From contig JAHIVT010000048.1 in NCBI GenBank assembly GCA_018816555.1, forward strand, positions 62,001-126,000: a stretch of DNA of 64,000 nt. The letters are read 5' to 3'. Under the pieces are notes generated by a model that had not been told where the DNA came from, did not search any database, and saw only the letters and a program-made list of their open reading frames with translations. Source of the stretch: Pseudomonadota bacterium (GTDB taxonomy: Bacteria > Desulfobacterota > Desulfobulbia > Desulfobulbales > SURF-16). Made by a program: the position numbers and the translations under genes. Of this stretch, positions 26,901 through 34,800 are shown in pieces. The number at the start of each line of letters is the position of its first letter. Positions within the stretch are counted from its first letter, which is position 1.

Positions 26901-27830
26901 TTAGCAGCCGAAAGCTTTCTGCAGGTTCGGGATGGTCTGTTTTTTGCGGCTCATCATACCATCGATCCACATAGAGTTGCCTGCAAGCTTGCCGTTGAAT
27001 GCTTTCTCAATGATAGCAGGATCATCGGAAACAACCACCAGATCGGTTCCTTCCTTGACAACGTCGGTGAGCATCAGCAGAACGGAATGACGGCCTTCTG
27101 CTTTAACTTTCTGCATTTCGCTGTAAAGAGCATCACGGATAGCAGCAACCTGATCAAGGGTGGCGAGTTCGAGCTGACCAACACCAACTTTGCTGCCCTT
27201 CATGTCAAAATCTTTGTAATCGCGGAAAAGAAGATCTTTTACCGGCACGCCATCAACGGCAGATTTGGCCTTGAGCATCTCCATGAAGAGTTCGTCCATA
27301 TCGCTGACGCCGGCAACTTTGGCGAGATCAGCACAAGCTGCCTTGTCAGCAGGAGTGCAGGTGGGTGACTTGAAGTTTACCGTGTCGCTCAAAATTGCGG
27401 CAAGCATAATGCCGGCAATATCTTTGGGGATTTCAATGCCGCTGTTTTTGTACATCTCATTTAAAACGGTACAGGTGCAGCCAACAGGCTGGGCATTGAA
27501 GTAAATGGGACCGTTGGTGGTGATGTCGCCGATTTTGTGATGGTCAACAACGGCAACCAGATTAGCTTTCATGACGTTTGCAGGAGCCTGAGCGATATCA
27601 CTGTGATCAACCAGAGCAATATCCTTGCCTTCAGCATCACTGATCTGCTCAGGGGCAGTCAGTCCAAAACGGGCAAGAACTGTTTTGCTTTCAGGATTTA
27701 AGTTAGCGGCATCGATCTGCATGCAGGCAACGGCATCCTGTCCTGTGGCTTTCAGATAATTTGCAAATGATAGTGCCGCAGCAACGGAATCAGTATCTGG
27801 ATTAGAGTGGCCAACTACACAAATAGACAT
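26901..27830 (-). CDS. ppaC: Manganese-dependent inorganic pyrophosphatase (family II)
   Basis: A 309-residue DHH-family pyrophosphatase, which hydrolyses pyrophosphate to phosphate in the cytosol. It has the metal motifs VGHSNPDTDSVAAAL near the start, ALVDHSD and VVDHHKIGD, then the DHHA2 domain with SRKKQTIPNLQKAF at the end. Length is normal for the short form without CBS domains. It is monocistronic, with a strong terminator 25 bp behind it and a long upstream region. Confidence 0.96.
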   Translation of the reverse strand: MSICVVGHSNPDTDSVAAALSFANYLKATGQDAVACMQIDAANLNPESKTVLARFGLTAPEQISDAEGKDIALVDHSDIAQAPANVMKANLVAVVDHHKIGDITTNGPIYFNAQPVGCTCTVLNEMYKNSGIEIPKDIAGIMLAAILSDTVNFKSPTCTPADKAACADLAKVAGVSDMDELFMEMLKAKSAVDGVPVKDLLFRDYKDFDMKGSKVGVGQLELATLDQVAAIRDALYSEMQKVKAEGRHSVLLMLTDVVKEGTDLVVVSDDPAIIEKAFNGKLAGNSMWIDGMMSRKKQTIPNLQKAFGC

Positions 27831-28189
27831 GATAAAAACCTCCTTAGAAACAATTTTGAATTTCTCCTATACAACTTGCCAACGCTGGGGTAAAATAATT
27901 GCTAAACCCTGCTGTGCAGGGCATGTCAAACAAGTACCCCATGCGAAAATTTACATTTTTTTGCGGGGAACTTACTTAACTTAAGTAGAGCAAAAAGATA
28001 GTTCGTTAACTGTCCTGAGTCAAGAGCAAAATGAATCGAGCTTCATTTTCCTGTCTCTAAAAACGCTGTTTTTAGAGATTTCACTCTTGCAATTTCTCTA
28101 ATTGACCAAAAGAAACTCAAAAAAATTTCTCAAAAGAGAAATGCAAATTCAGTAAACCGAATCAGTGCCCTATTTTAAGATGGCTGATA
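27831..28189. other. Structured intergenic region with three consecutive hairpins
   Basis: This 359-bp region separates the divergent ppaC and receiver-domain genes. Three perfect inverted repeats follow each other: AAAATGAA/TTCATTTT (28028-28035, 28042-28049), TCTCTAAAAAC/GTTTTTAGAGA (28054-28064, 28068-28078) and ATTTCTC/GAGAAAT (28125-28131, 28136-28142). None is followed by a classic T-run. They lie 50-160 bases upstream of the receiver-domain gene, so a structured 5' leader or a small RNA is possible. Confidence 0.5.
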
Positions 28190-28603
28190 TTGTATCTCAA
28201 TAAAGTACTCGTTGCCGAAGATAATGCAGTCGTCCGCAAAGGACTGACCAATTTTCTGACCAAATGGGGCTATATTCCGGTTGAGGTAGCTAACGGTGAT
28301 GTGGCGATTAATATTCTTGAGAATGATCCAGCTGTGCGACTTGCCATACTTGACTGGAATCTTCCCGGGCTGAACGGGTTACAAATATGTCAGCGTCTGA
28401 GAATGCGGCCGCAGATGCCGTATGTTTACATAATTATGTTCAGCGCCAGGAAATCAAATGAAGAAAAGGTGCTTGCCCTGGAAGGTGGTGCTGATGATTA
28501 TCTCATTAAACCATGCAAACCGTCCGAATTGAGAGCCAGACTCGGTGTGGGAAGACGGATCATCGAAACGGCTTTATCCTGCTCGTTTTCTGTTGTTGAG
28601 TGA
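28190..28603 (+). CDS. Stand-alone response-regulator receiver domain
   Basis: A 137-residue CheY-like receiver with no output domain. The acid pocket is in VLVAEDNAVVRKG, the phosphoacceptor Asp is in LAILDWNLPGLNGL, and the conserved Lys is in DYLIKPCKPSEL. The most likely start is TTG at 28190, since no in-frame ATG or GTG fits; an ATG at 28180 is out of frame. No kinase gene is adjacent. It is 62 bp upstream of the phosphoglycolate phosphatase gene. Confidence 0.85.
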   Translation: MYLNKVLVAEDNAVVRKGLTNFLTKWGYIPVEVANGDVAINILENDPAVRLAILDWNLPGLNGLQICQRLRMRPQMPYVYIIMFSARKSNEEKVLALEGGADDYLIKPCKPSELRARLGVGRRIIETALSCSFSVVE

Positions 28604-28665
28604 CAGAAAATCCAGAAATACCACAGAAAAAATAAGACAAAATAAAATTTAAACTAAAAAATCAG

Positions 28666-29316
28666 ATGACTGTAAAGGCAATTATTTTTGATTTGGACGG
28701 CACTCTGCTGAATACCCTTGAGGACCTGGCAGACTCAATGAACCGGGTACTCGGGCGGATGGGTTTCCCCACCCACCCGGTAGATGCTTATAAATATTTC
28801 GTTGGCAATGGTATCGAAATACTGGCCAGCCGTGTTTTACCTGAAACTCATCAAAACGAGCAAACAGTAAAAAGCTGCGTTGAAGAAATGAAACGAGAAT
28901 ATGGGGCGCACTGGCAGGACAAAACTTGTCCATACAAAGGGGTAAATGACATGTTGCATGCTTTGACGGAGCGCAAGATCAGCCTCAACATTCTCTCCAA
29001 CAAGCCTGACGCCTTGACCCAATTAACTGTTTCCGCTTTTTTCCCCTCATACACATTCGATATCGTGGCAGGAGCAAAAAAAGAAATCCCCAAAAAACCC
29101 GACCCAACCAGTGCCTTACATATAGTCAAGGCACTGAATCTCTCAAGCAGTCAGTTTCTCTACTTGGGAGACACCAATACCGACATGGAGACAGCCAAGA
29201 ACGCAGGCATCTTTGCCATGGGGGCTCTTTGGGGTTTTCGTACCGCGTCAGAACTGAGAGTAAGTGGAGCTCAAGCCCTTCTTGAGCAACCACTAGACAT
29301 TTTACAGCACATCTGA
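28666..29316 (+). CDS. gph: HAD-family phosphoglycolate phosphatase
   Basis: A 216-residue HAD hydrolase. Motif I is FDLDGTLLNT, motif II is in NILSNKP, the motif III Lys is in KKEIPKKPDP and motif IV is YLGDTNTDMETAKNAG. A helical cap domain lies between motifs I and II. The best fit is phosphoglycolate phosphatase, although HAD substrate calls are often uncertain (pyrophosphatase PpaX is a close alternative). Confidence 0.85.
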   Translation: MTVKAIIFDLDGTLLNTLEDLADSMNRVLGRMGFPTHPVDAYKYFVGNGIEILASRVLPETHQNEQTVKSCVEEMKREYGAHWQDKTCPYKGVNDMLHALTERKISLNILSNKPDALTQLTVSAFFPSYTFDIVAGAKKEIPKKPDPTSALHIVKALNLSSSQFLYLGDTNTDMETAKNAGIFAMGALWGFRTASELRVSGAQALLEQPLDILQHI

Positions 29317-29449
29317 AAATTAAAGGCTTCGTAAAAGTCCCGGCACCTAGCGCCTAATTTCCGTGACGATAAATCAGCAAATTATCATGCACGGTAAGCT
29401 GTCGAGATGATTTTCACCCTCAAGGGGCACAAATACGAAACAATCAAAA

Positions 29450-29890
29450 TTACAAGGAAAGTCTCTCAGCTTCTTTTTGCTTGCGGATCTCACAGGCCCT
29501 TTTAAAAGCCTTATCTTTGCCGTGTTTTTTGATAGAAACCGACGTTTTCCCCTGCTTGCCGTTACCATTTACCCAACTGACTTCATAACGGTGCAATTTA
29601 TCATTCAGCCGAACACCAACAACACCAGTTGTTGTATTGCTTACAGTAACAATATGTTTGTTGGTCCGGAGCTTACCGATGCGAGACTCAATCTCATCTC
29701 TCCAGGCCAGGGCAGCAAGAAGACTTGAATATCTTCCACCGCATTTGCCATCTGAAAAAAACTTGGAATGGGTTTTACCATAATACCGGACACGGACATA
29801 CCAACCATGAGTCCGCTTTGACTCCTGATCGATACGGGCTATATCCTTGTGTTTTTCATAGACAATTTTTTTTTCTTTTTTGAGCTCCAT
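29450..29890 (-). CDS. AP2-like DNA-binding domain protein
   Basis: A 146-residue basic protein. The C-terminal half fits an AP2/ERF-type three-strand sheet and helix: TTGVVGVRL, YEVSWVNGNGKQGKTSVSI and KAFKRACEIRKQKE. The N-terminal half (GWYVRVRYYGKTHSKFFSD, then SLLAALAWRDEIE) looks like a second, diverged copy of the same fold. Bacterial AP2 domains usually occur with HNH homing endonucleases or integrases; here there is no nuclease. The flanks are AT-rich and gene-poor, which hints at acquired DNA. It may be a small DNA-binding regulator. Confidence 0.7.
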   Translation of the reverse strand: MELKKEKKIVYEKHKDIARIDQESKRTHGWYVRVRYYGKTHSKFFSDGKCGGRYSSLLAALAWRDEIESRIGKLRTNKHIVTVSNTTTGVVGVRLNDKLHRYEVSWVNGNGKQGKTSVSIKKHGKDKAFKRACEIRKQKEAERLSL

Positions 29891-30159
29891 TTTTTACCTC
29901 TTTGCCAGATGATGGAATAAAACTTGTGATATTCACAAGCACATAATACGTATATATACCTATCGAATTTATTTTTCAAGAAAATTGTCAGGCAATTTTA
30001 AAAAAAATGTAATAAGAAAAAATTAATTTGAGCTTATCAAATCAAGAACTACAATTTGCTCAATATTTCAAATGGATTTAATACATTATGTGGCTGAAAT
30101 TAACAGTAAAAAAAAATAAGTGACATTACCGTTGGTTAAGGAGCAACACAGATAACGAC
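29891..30159. other. AT-rich divergent spacer between the AP2-like gene and mazG
   Basis: A 269-bp spacer, markedly AT-rich (for example 29940-30120), with no ORF. It must hold the promoters of both flanking genes. I see no repeat or hairpin with clear meaning. Confidence 0.5.
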
Positions 30160-30954
30160 ATGATCAACCCAGATGAAACCGGCAAGAAATTTTGTGAACT
30201 ACTTGAAATTATCGCTCTCCTTCGCAGTCCGGAAGGTTGTCCGTGGGACCAGAAACAGACTGTGCAAACGTTCAAACCTTATCTTATTGAGGAAACCCAT
30301 GAACTCAGCGAAGCACTGGATAATGATGATCCGAACCAGATACGCGAAGAACTGGGAGATCTTTTTTTTCAACTGGGATTCATCAATCAATTGTATGAAG
30401 AAAGGGACATTTTTTCAATTGATGATGTTCTGCAGTCAATAATAGACAAAATGATTCGCCGTCATCCTCATGTTTTTGCAGGGAAGACCTTTGCATCGTA
30501 TGATGAAATGAGTAAAAATTGGGCACGGGTAAAGGAAAAGGAAAACAGCAAAAAGGAAAATAAAACTTATGAGCTTGATGTACCAAAATCACTACCGGCC
30601 CTGACAAGAGGTCAGAAGGTGGCGAGCCGTGCTGCCCGAACCGGGTTTGACTGGCCTGATATGCAGTCATTAGTTGAAAAGTTGTCCGATGACTTCAAAA
30701 TACTGACTGACAATACCTTGGAAGGAAACAAGAAAGAGATTGAAAAGAATATGGGAGATCTACTTTTTTCACTCGTCAATTTAGGCAGGAAATGTGAAGT
30801 CAATAGCGAAGAGTGCCTCAAAAGAGCTACCAACAGGTTTATAAAACGCTTCAAACTGATGGAAGAATTAATTTCTGCCAAAAATCTTACCATCGGTGAA
30901 CTGGACAGCGAATCGCAACTCAAGTTCTGGGCAAAAACAAAACCACATCCCTGA
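30160..30954 (+). CDS. mazG: Nucleoside triphosphate pyrophosphohydrolase MazG
   Basis: A 264-residue MazG, which hydrolyses NTPs and dNTPs to monophosphates and may clear damaged nucleotides. It is the tandem-domain type: the first domain has CPWDQKQTVQTFKPYLIEE, then EELGDLFFQLGF (the EExxD metal motif), and RHPHVFAGK; the second domain has FDWPDMQSLVEKLSDD and EKNMGDLLFSLVNL. Length is normal. It stands upstream of the rpsF operon, with ~230 bp between them. Confidence 0.95.
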   Translation: MINPDETGKKFCELLEIIALLRSPEGCPWDQKQTVQTFKPYLIEETHELSEALDNDDPNQIREELGDLFFQLGFINQLYEERDIFSIDDVLQSIIDKMIRRHPHVFAGKTFASYDEMSKNWARVKEKENSKKENKTYELDVPKSLPALTRGQKVASRAARTGFDWPDMQSLVEKLSDDFKILTDNTLEGNKKEIEKNMGDLLFSLVNLGRKCEVNSEECLKRATNRFIKRFKLMEELISAKNLTIGELDSESQLKFWAKTKPHP

Positions 30955-31043
30955 CGCTTGAAAATTTCACCGCCGTGAGTTGAAAACTGCTGAATTTTTC
31001 ATCAATGTTTTTTGTCCGGGATCCCGTCATTGCCAGTTTTCAT

Positions 31044-31073
31044 TTGACATTATCATGCGGAGCATGTTAAAAA
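31044..31073 (+). promoter_or_regulatory. Candidate promoter of the rpsF-rpsR operon
   Basis: A perfect TTGACA at 31044-31049 is followed after 17-18 bases by TTAAAA/TAAAAA. The rpsF start is about 115 bp downstream, leaving a leader long enough for the S6:S18-type feedback RNA known in many bacteria; I could not identify that motif with certainty. Confidence 0.4.
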
Positions 31074-31185
31074 AATCGACTTATTTATGCTCGTTTCATT
31101 GGGAAACAGGCATTTTTTATTGTCCTTTCTTGCTCTCTTGCTGAGGCATCGGAAGAGGGCCATTAATGTCCACAAGGAGGACCAA

Positions 31186-31557
31186 ATGCGCAGATATGAA
31201 ACCATATCAATCATCAGCCCCAATCTTGGGGAGGATGAAATCAAGGCAATCTGTCAAAAGACTACCGGCATCATTGAAGGCGATGGCGGAACCATTATTA
31301 ATGTTGACAACTGGGGTCTGAAAAAACTCGCCTATCCGATCAAAAAACAGCAGCAGGGCTATTACATCTATACTGAATTCGCTGCTGTACCTGCCTCTGT
31401 CAGCGAAATGGAACGTATTTTCAAAATTGACGACCATGTATTAAAATTCATGACAGTCAAACTGCAGGAAATTTATGATCCGAATACGCCGGTAAAAAGC
31501 TCCATTTCAGCGAAATCACAAGATACTGAAAACGATCTTGACGAAGAACAAGAATAA
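31186..31557 (+). CDS. rpsF: 30S ribosomal protein S6
   Basis: A 123-residue S6. The start is the ATG at 31186, behind a strong AAGGAGG; a longer reading from 31087 is not supported. It begins MRRYETISIISPNLGEDEI and contains DNWGLKKLAYPIKKQQQGYY, both typical, and has an acidic tail. It binds the 30S platform together with S18, whose gene follows after 21 bases. Confidence 0.97.
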   Translation: MRRYETISIISPNLGEDEIKAICQKTTGIIEGDGGTIINVDNWGLKKLAYPIKKQQQGYYIYTEFAAVPASVSEMERIFKIDDHVLKFMTVKLQEIYDPNTPVKSSISAKSQDTENDLDEEQE

Positions 31558-31578
31558 ACCTACACAGGAGAGGCAATT

Positions 31579-31812
31579 ATGAGAAAAAAAAGAATATTTC
31601 ATCGTCGTAAAGTCTGCCGCTTTTGTGCGGATAAAGAGCTTGTCATTGATTATAAAGATATTAAGGCACTGAGAAGCTTCCTGACCGAAAGAGGGAAAAT
31701 AATTCCTCGCCGCATCTATGGCAATTGCGCTAAACATCAGCGGGAACTCACTGAAGCGATAAAACGTGCCCGGCATATAGCTCTGTTGCCGTACACAGGT
31801 TCGCAAATATAA
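31579..31812 (+). CDS. rpsR: 30S ribosomal protein S18
   Basis: A 77-residue S18 with the expected basic [11 protein letters not shown] start and [20 protein letters not shown] core, ending [15 protein letters not shown]. The Cys pair at the N-terminus is typical of the zinc-containing form. It is preceded by AGGAGAGG and followed directly by the DUF2232 gene. Confidence 0.97.
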   Translation: MRKKRIFHRRKVCRFCADKELVIDYKDIKALRSFLTERGKIIPRRIYGNCAKHQRELTEAIKRARHIALLPYTGSQI

Positions 31813-31817
31813 TTTTT

Positions 31818-32762
31818 ATGGCGGGAAGAGCTCTCCCTGAAGAACTGCTGAAAGGAATACTGTTAGCCACTTTTCTGTTAGTTCCAGCAATTACCGGGGA
31901 GTTGAGCTGGATGAGAATATTTGTCCCTCTCCCTGCTTTTTATATACTCGTAATATACGGAGAAATTCGTGGAAGTTCATTACTGATAAAATCGATTCTT
32001 GCAGCCGGGCTGGGAGCTTTGCCTCTCGGCATCCTGCCGGACTTCTTTTATTCGGTATTATTTCTGCCTTTAGCGTATATTCTGGCTAGGGCTGTCCGGA
32101 ACAAACACTCGGTTCTCCGAGCCGGAACGACCGGCGCTGTTATTTTAACATCAATCTGGGTCATAGGAGCGATTTTTTACGGGATGGTTGAGCAGACTCA
32201 TCCCTACAAGCAGATTCTTGCGACGTTAGATTCATCGCTGGATGCAACATTTGCCGTGTATCAACAGTCAACAGACATCGCACCGGACACGTTGGCGCAG
32301 ATTGAGCTTGCTTTTAAACGGATACGAACTATTATTCCGGAAATATTCCCGGCAATTTTATTGATTACAGTGCTCATAACTGTATGGATCAATCTCTTGT
32401 TTGGGGACCTGCTCTTAAAAAGAAAGGATGCCCGGCTCAGTCCATGGCAACCCTATGGTCAATGGCGACTGCCCGATCACCTTGTCTGGCTTGTCGTTGC
32501 ATCAGGTTTTTTTCTGATGCTGCCATTGCCCTTGTTGAACAAAATCAGTTTAAACTGCATGCTTGTCATGGGTGTTGTCTATTTTTTCCAGGGACTCGCG
32601 GTTCTGACTAGTTTGTTCAATAAATGGAATGTCCCCTGGGCATTCAGATTTTTTGTTTATTCTTTAATACTTATACAGGCCTATGGCATTATTTTTATAT
32701 CTATTGCCGGCTTGATTGACGTTTGGTTTGATTTACGAAAATCGCAGAACGAAACAACCTGA
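31818..32762 (+). CDS. DUF2232 (YybS-like) membrane protein
   Basis: A 314-residue inner-membrane protein with about eight hydrophobic segments, for example LLATFLLVPAITGEL, ILVIYGEIRG, YSVLFLPLAYILA and ILLITVLITVWINLLF. It sits between rpsR and rplI, the conserved place of the DUF2232/YybS family in many Firmicutes and Desulfobacterota. The role is unknown; a link to membrane energisation or S-component-like transport has been suggested for relatives. Confidence 0.85.
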   Translation: MAGRALPEELLKGILLATFLLVPAITGELSWMRIFVPLPAFYILVIYGEIRGSSLLIKSILAAGLGALPLGILPDFFYSVLFLPLAYILARAVRNKHSVLRAGTTGAVILTSIWVIGAIFYGMVEQTHPYKQILATLDSSLDATFAVYQQSTDIAPDTLAQIELAFKRIRTIIPEIFPAILLITVLITVWINLLFGDLLLKRKDARLSPWQPYGQWRLPDHLVWLVVASGFFLMLPLPLLNKISLNCMLVMGVVYFFQGLAVLTSLFNKWNVPWAFRFFVYSLILIQAYGIIFISIAGLIDVWFDLRKSQNETT

Positions 32763-32809
32763 ATGGTTTTTTTGACTGATGCGTTTCATCTAAAATAAAA
32801 GGTAGAGAA

Positions 32810-33265
32810 ATGGAATTAATACTGAAGAAAACTATTGATACCTTAGGCGAGGAAGGAGATATTGTTAAGGTTAAGCCTGGTTACGGACGTAACTATCTTA
32901 TACCTCGCGGCAAAGCGGTTCTTGCCACCAAAGCAAATCTGGCAATTCTTGAACAGGAAATGAATACCATAGCCAGTCGCAAGGAAAAGGAACGCCAGGC
33001 AGCTGAAGAACTTTCCAAAAAAATTGCAGGTGTCACGGTTGTTATTGAGCAGCGTGTCGGCGAAGAAGATAAACTGTACGGCTCCGTCACCTCCACTGAT
33101 ATTGCGGATAAGCTTGCTGCCTTGGGAGTTGTCATCGACAAACGGAAAATCGTGCTCGACGAACCGATCAAGACTCTGGGTGTTACCATGGTTCCATGCA
33201 AGACAGGGTATCAGATGATTACTGAAATCAAGGTTGAGATTGTACCTTTAGTCAGCGCGGAATAA
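32810..33265 (+). CDS. rplI: 50S ribosomal protein L9
   Basis: A 151-residue L9 with the classic N-terminal LGEEGDIVKVKPGYGRNYLI motif, a connecting helix (KEKERQAAEELSKKIAG) and the C-terminal domain (KLYGSVTSTDIADKL). It binds 23S rRNA. It comes before dnaB, the usual gene order, with a perfect hairpin in the spacer. Confidence 0.98.
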   Translation: MELILKKTIDTLGEEGDIVKVKPGYGRNYLIPRGKAVLATKANLAILEQEMNTIASRKEKERQAAEELSKKIAGVTVVIEQRVGEEDKLYGSVTSTDIADKLAALGVVIDKRKIVLDEPIKTLGVTMVPCKTGYQMITEIKVEIVPLVSAE

Positions 33266-33278
33266 TCTCATAGTTCTC

Positions 33279-33309
33279 CGAAGAACCAGGCCACAGGCCT
33301 GGTTCTTCG
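33279..33309. terminator. Perfect 14-bp hairpin between rplI and dnaB (terminator or attenuator)
   Basis: CGAAGAACCAGGCC (33279-33292) pairs exactly with its inverse at 33296-33309 around the three-base loop ACA. A long T-run is missing (ATTATC follows), so it may be a partial terminator or an RNA-processing/stability element that lowers dnaB expression relative to the ribosomal genes. Confidence 0.6.
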
Positions 33310-33404
33310 ATTATCAGATTGTTCTTGTACGCAAAGATCTCCTGCCATTTTATCTTTTAATCTCATTCTTTTTTCCTGTAGCAAACGGACCAAACTGCGA
33401 CAAG

Positions 33405-34766
33405 ATGATACCGCAAGAATCTTTCACTCCAGTTCACCGTATCCCACCCCACAACAAGGACGCTGAACAATGTGTATTAGGAGCAATCCTTCAGCAGCAG
33501 GGAATTCTGCCGAAAACCATTGATATTCTTCAGCCCGATGATTTCTATTTTCAGGCCAATAAATTAATTTATACCGCCATGCTGGCTCTCTTTGAAAAAA
33601 ATGAGCCTCAGGATCTCATAACTGTCAGCAATTATCTGAAAAGCGCCAACACCCTTGCCGATACAGGTGGACCCGCCTACCTCGCCTCCTTGACAGATCT
33701 TGTCCCGCTTGCCTCAAATATTGTTTATTATTCAAAAATTGTCCGTGAAAAATCGATTCTGCGAAAACTTATCGCAACGACCACGGATATCGCCTCACGC
33801 TGCTATGAAGAACAGGACGATATTGAAAAACTTCTTGACGAGGTTGAGCAGACTGTTTTTGAAATTGCCCGGGATAAAAGCGGACAAAGTTTTGAGCCGT
33901 TAAACAAAATCATCACCAGGGCCTTTGAGCGGGTGACCGCCCTTGCTGAACGCAAGGAGTTGATCACCGGCGTGCCGTCCGGGTTTGATCAGTTTGATAA
34001 AATGACGGCCGGATTGCAGGCCGGAGACCTCATTATCCTGGCCGGACGTCCGAGTATGGGAAAAACGGCACTGGCCATGAATATTGTCCAGAATACCGCC
34101 CTGCAGCACGGAACATCCGTCGGAGTCTTCAGCCTGGAAATGTCCAAGGCTCAACTTGGCCTCAGACTTCTCTGTTCGCTCAGCAAGGTTGATTCCAACG
34201 ATCTACGTACCGGTTTTATCAAAGATAATGACTGGCCTAAATTGACCAGGGCAGCCGGCGAACTGTCCCAGTCTAAAATTTTCATTGATGACACCCCTGC
34301 CCTTTCCGTGCTCGAAATGAGGGCCAAGACACGACGTTTAAAAGCGGAAAATGACATAGGCCTTGTGGTCGTTGACTACCTGCAGCTCATGACTGGCCGC
34401 TCTGACAGCAGGGAACAGGAAATAAGTACGATTTCCAGATCCCTGAAAGCCATGGCCAAGGAACTTGATATCCCTGTTATTGCCCTTTCCCAATTGAACA
34501 GAAGTCTTGAAAGCCGACCCAACAAGCGCCCTCAGTTGTCCGATCTGCGAGAGTCAGGTGCTATAGAACAGGATGCGGATGTGATTTGCTTCATATACAG
34601 GGATGAGGTATACAACAAGGCTGAAGACAACCCTAAGCGAGGCATTGCCGAGCTGATCATAGGCAAACAGAGAAATGGGCCCACAGGAACCGTTGAACTA
34701 GCTTTTCTCGGCAAATATACAAGTTTTGAGAATCTGGCGCCCATGATGCCGGGATATGAAAACTGA
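33405..34766 (+). CDS. dnaB: Replicative DNA helicase DnaB
   Basis: A 453-residue DnaB, the ring helicase of the replisome. The N-terminal collar domain begins near PPHNKDAEQCVLGAIL. The RecA-like domain has Walker A GRPSMGKTALAM, VFSLEMSKAQL, Walker B LVVVDYLQLM and the ALSQLNRSLE and DLRESGAIEQDADV motifs. No intein is present. It lies between rplI and leuS. Confidence 0.98.
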   Translation: MIPQESFTPVHRIPPHNKDAEQCVLGAILQQQGILPKTIDILQPDDFYFQANKLIYTAMLALFEKNEPQDLITVSNYLKSANTLADTGGPAYLASLTDLVPLASNIVYYSKIVREKSILRKLIATTTDIASRCYEEQDDIEKLLDEVEQTVFEIARDKSGQSFEPLNKIITRAFERVTALAERKELITGVPSGFDQFDKMTAGLQAGDLIILAGRPSMGKTALAMNIVQNTALQHGTSVGVFSLEMSKAQLGLRLLCSLSKVDSNDLRTGFIKDNDWPKLTRAAGELSQSKIFIDDTPALSVLEMRAKTRRLKAENDIGLVVVDYLQLMTGRSDSREQEISTISRSLKAMAKELDIPVIALSQLNRSLESRPNKRPQLSDLRESGAIEQDADVICFIYRDEVYNKAEDNPKRGIAELIIGKQRNGPTGTVELAFLGKYTSFENLAPMMPGYEN

Positions 34767-34800
34767 TTTATGACGATCAACAACAGCAACCAGACAAAAT

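Noticed and set aside
28028-28142. CRISPR array
   Set aside because: The repeats are inverted hairpins of different sequence, with no repeated unit and spacers.
31087-31185. N-terminal extension of S6
   Set aside because: The ATG at 31186 has a strong AAGGAGG and gives the normal S6 start; the extension is unlike the family.
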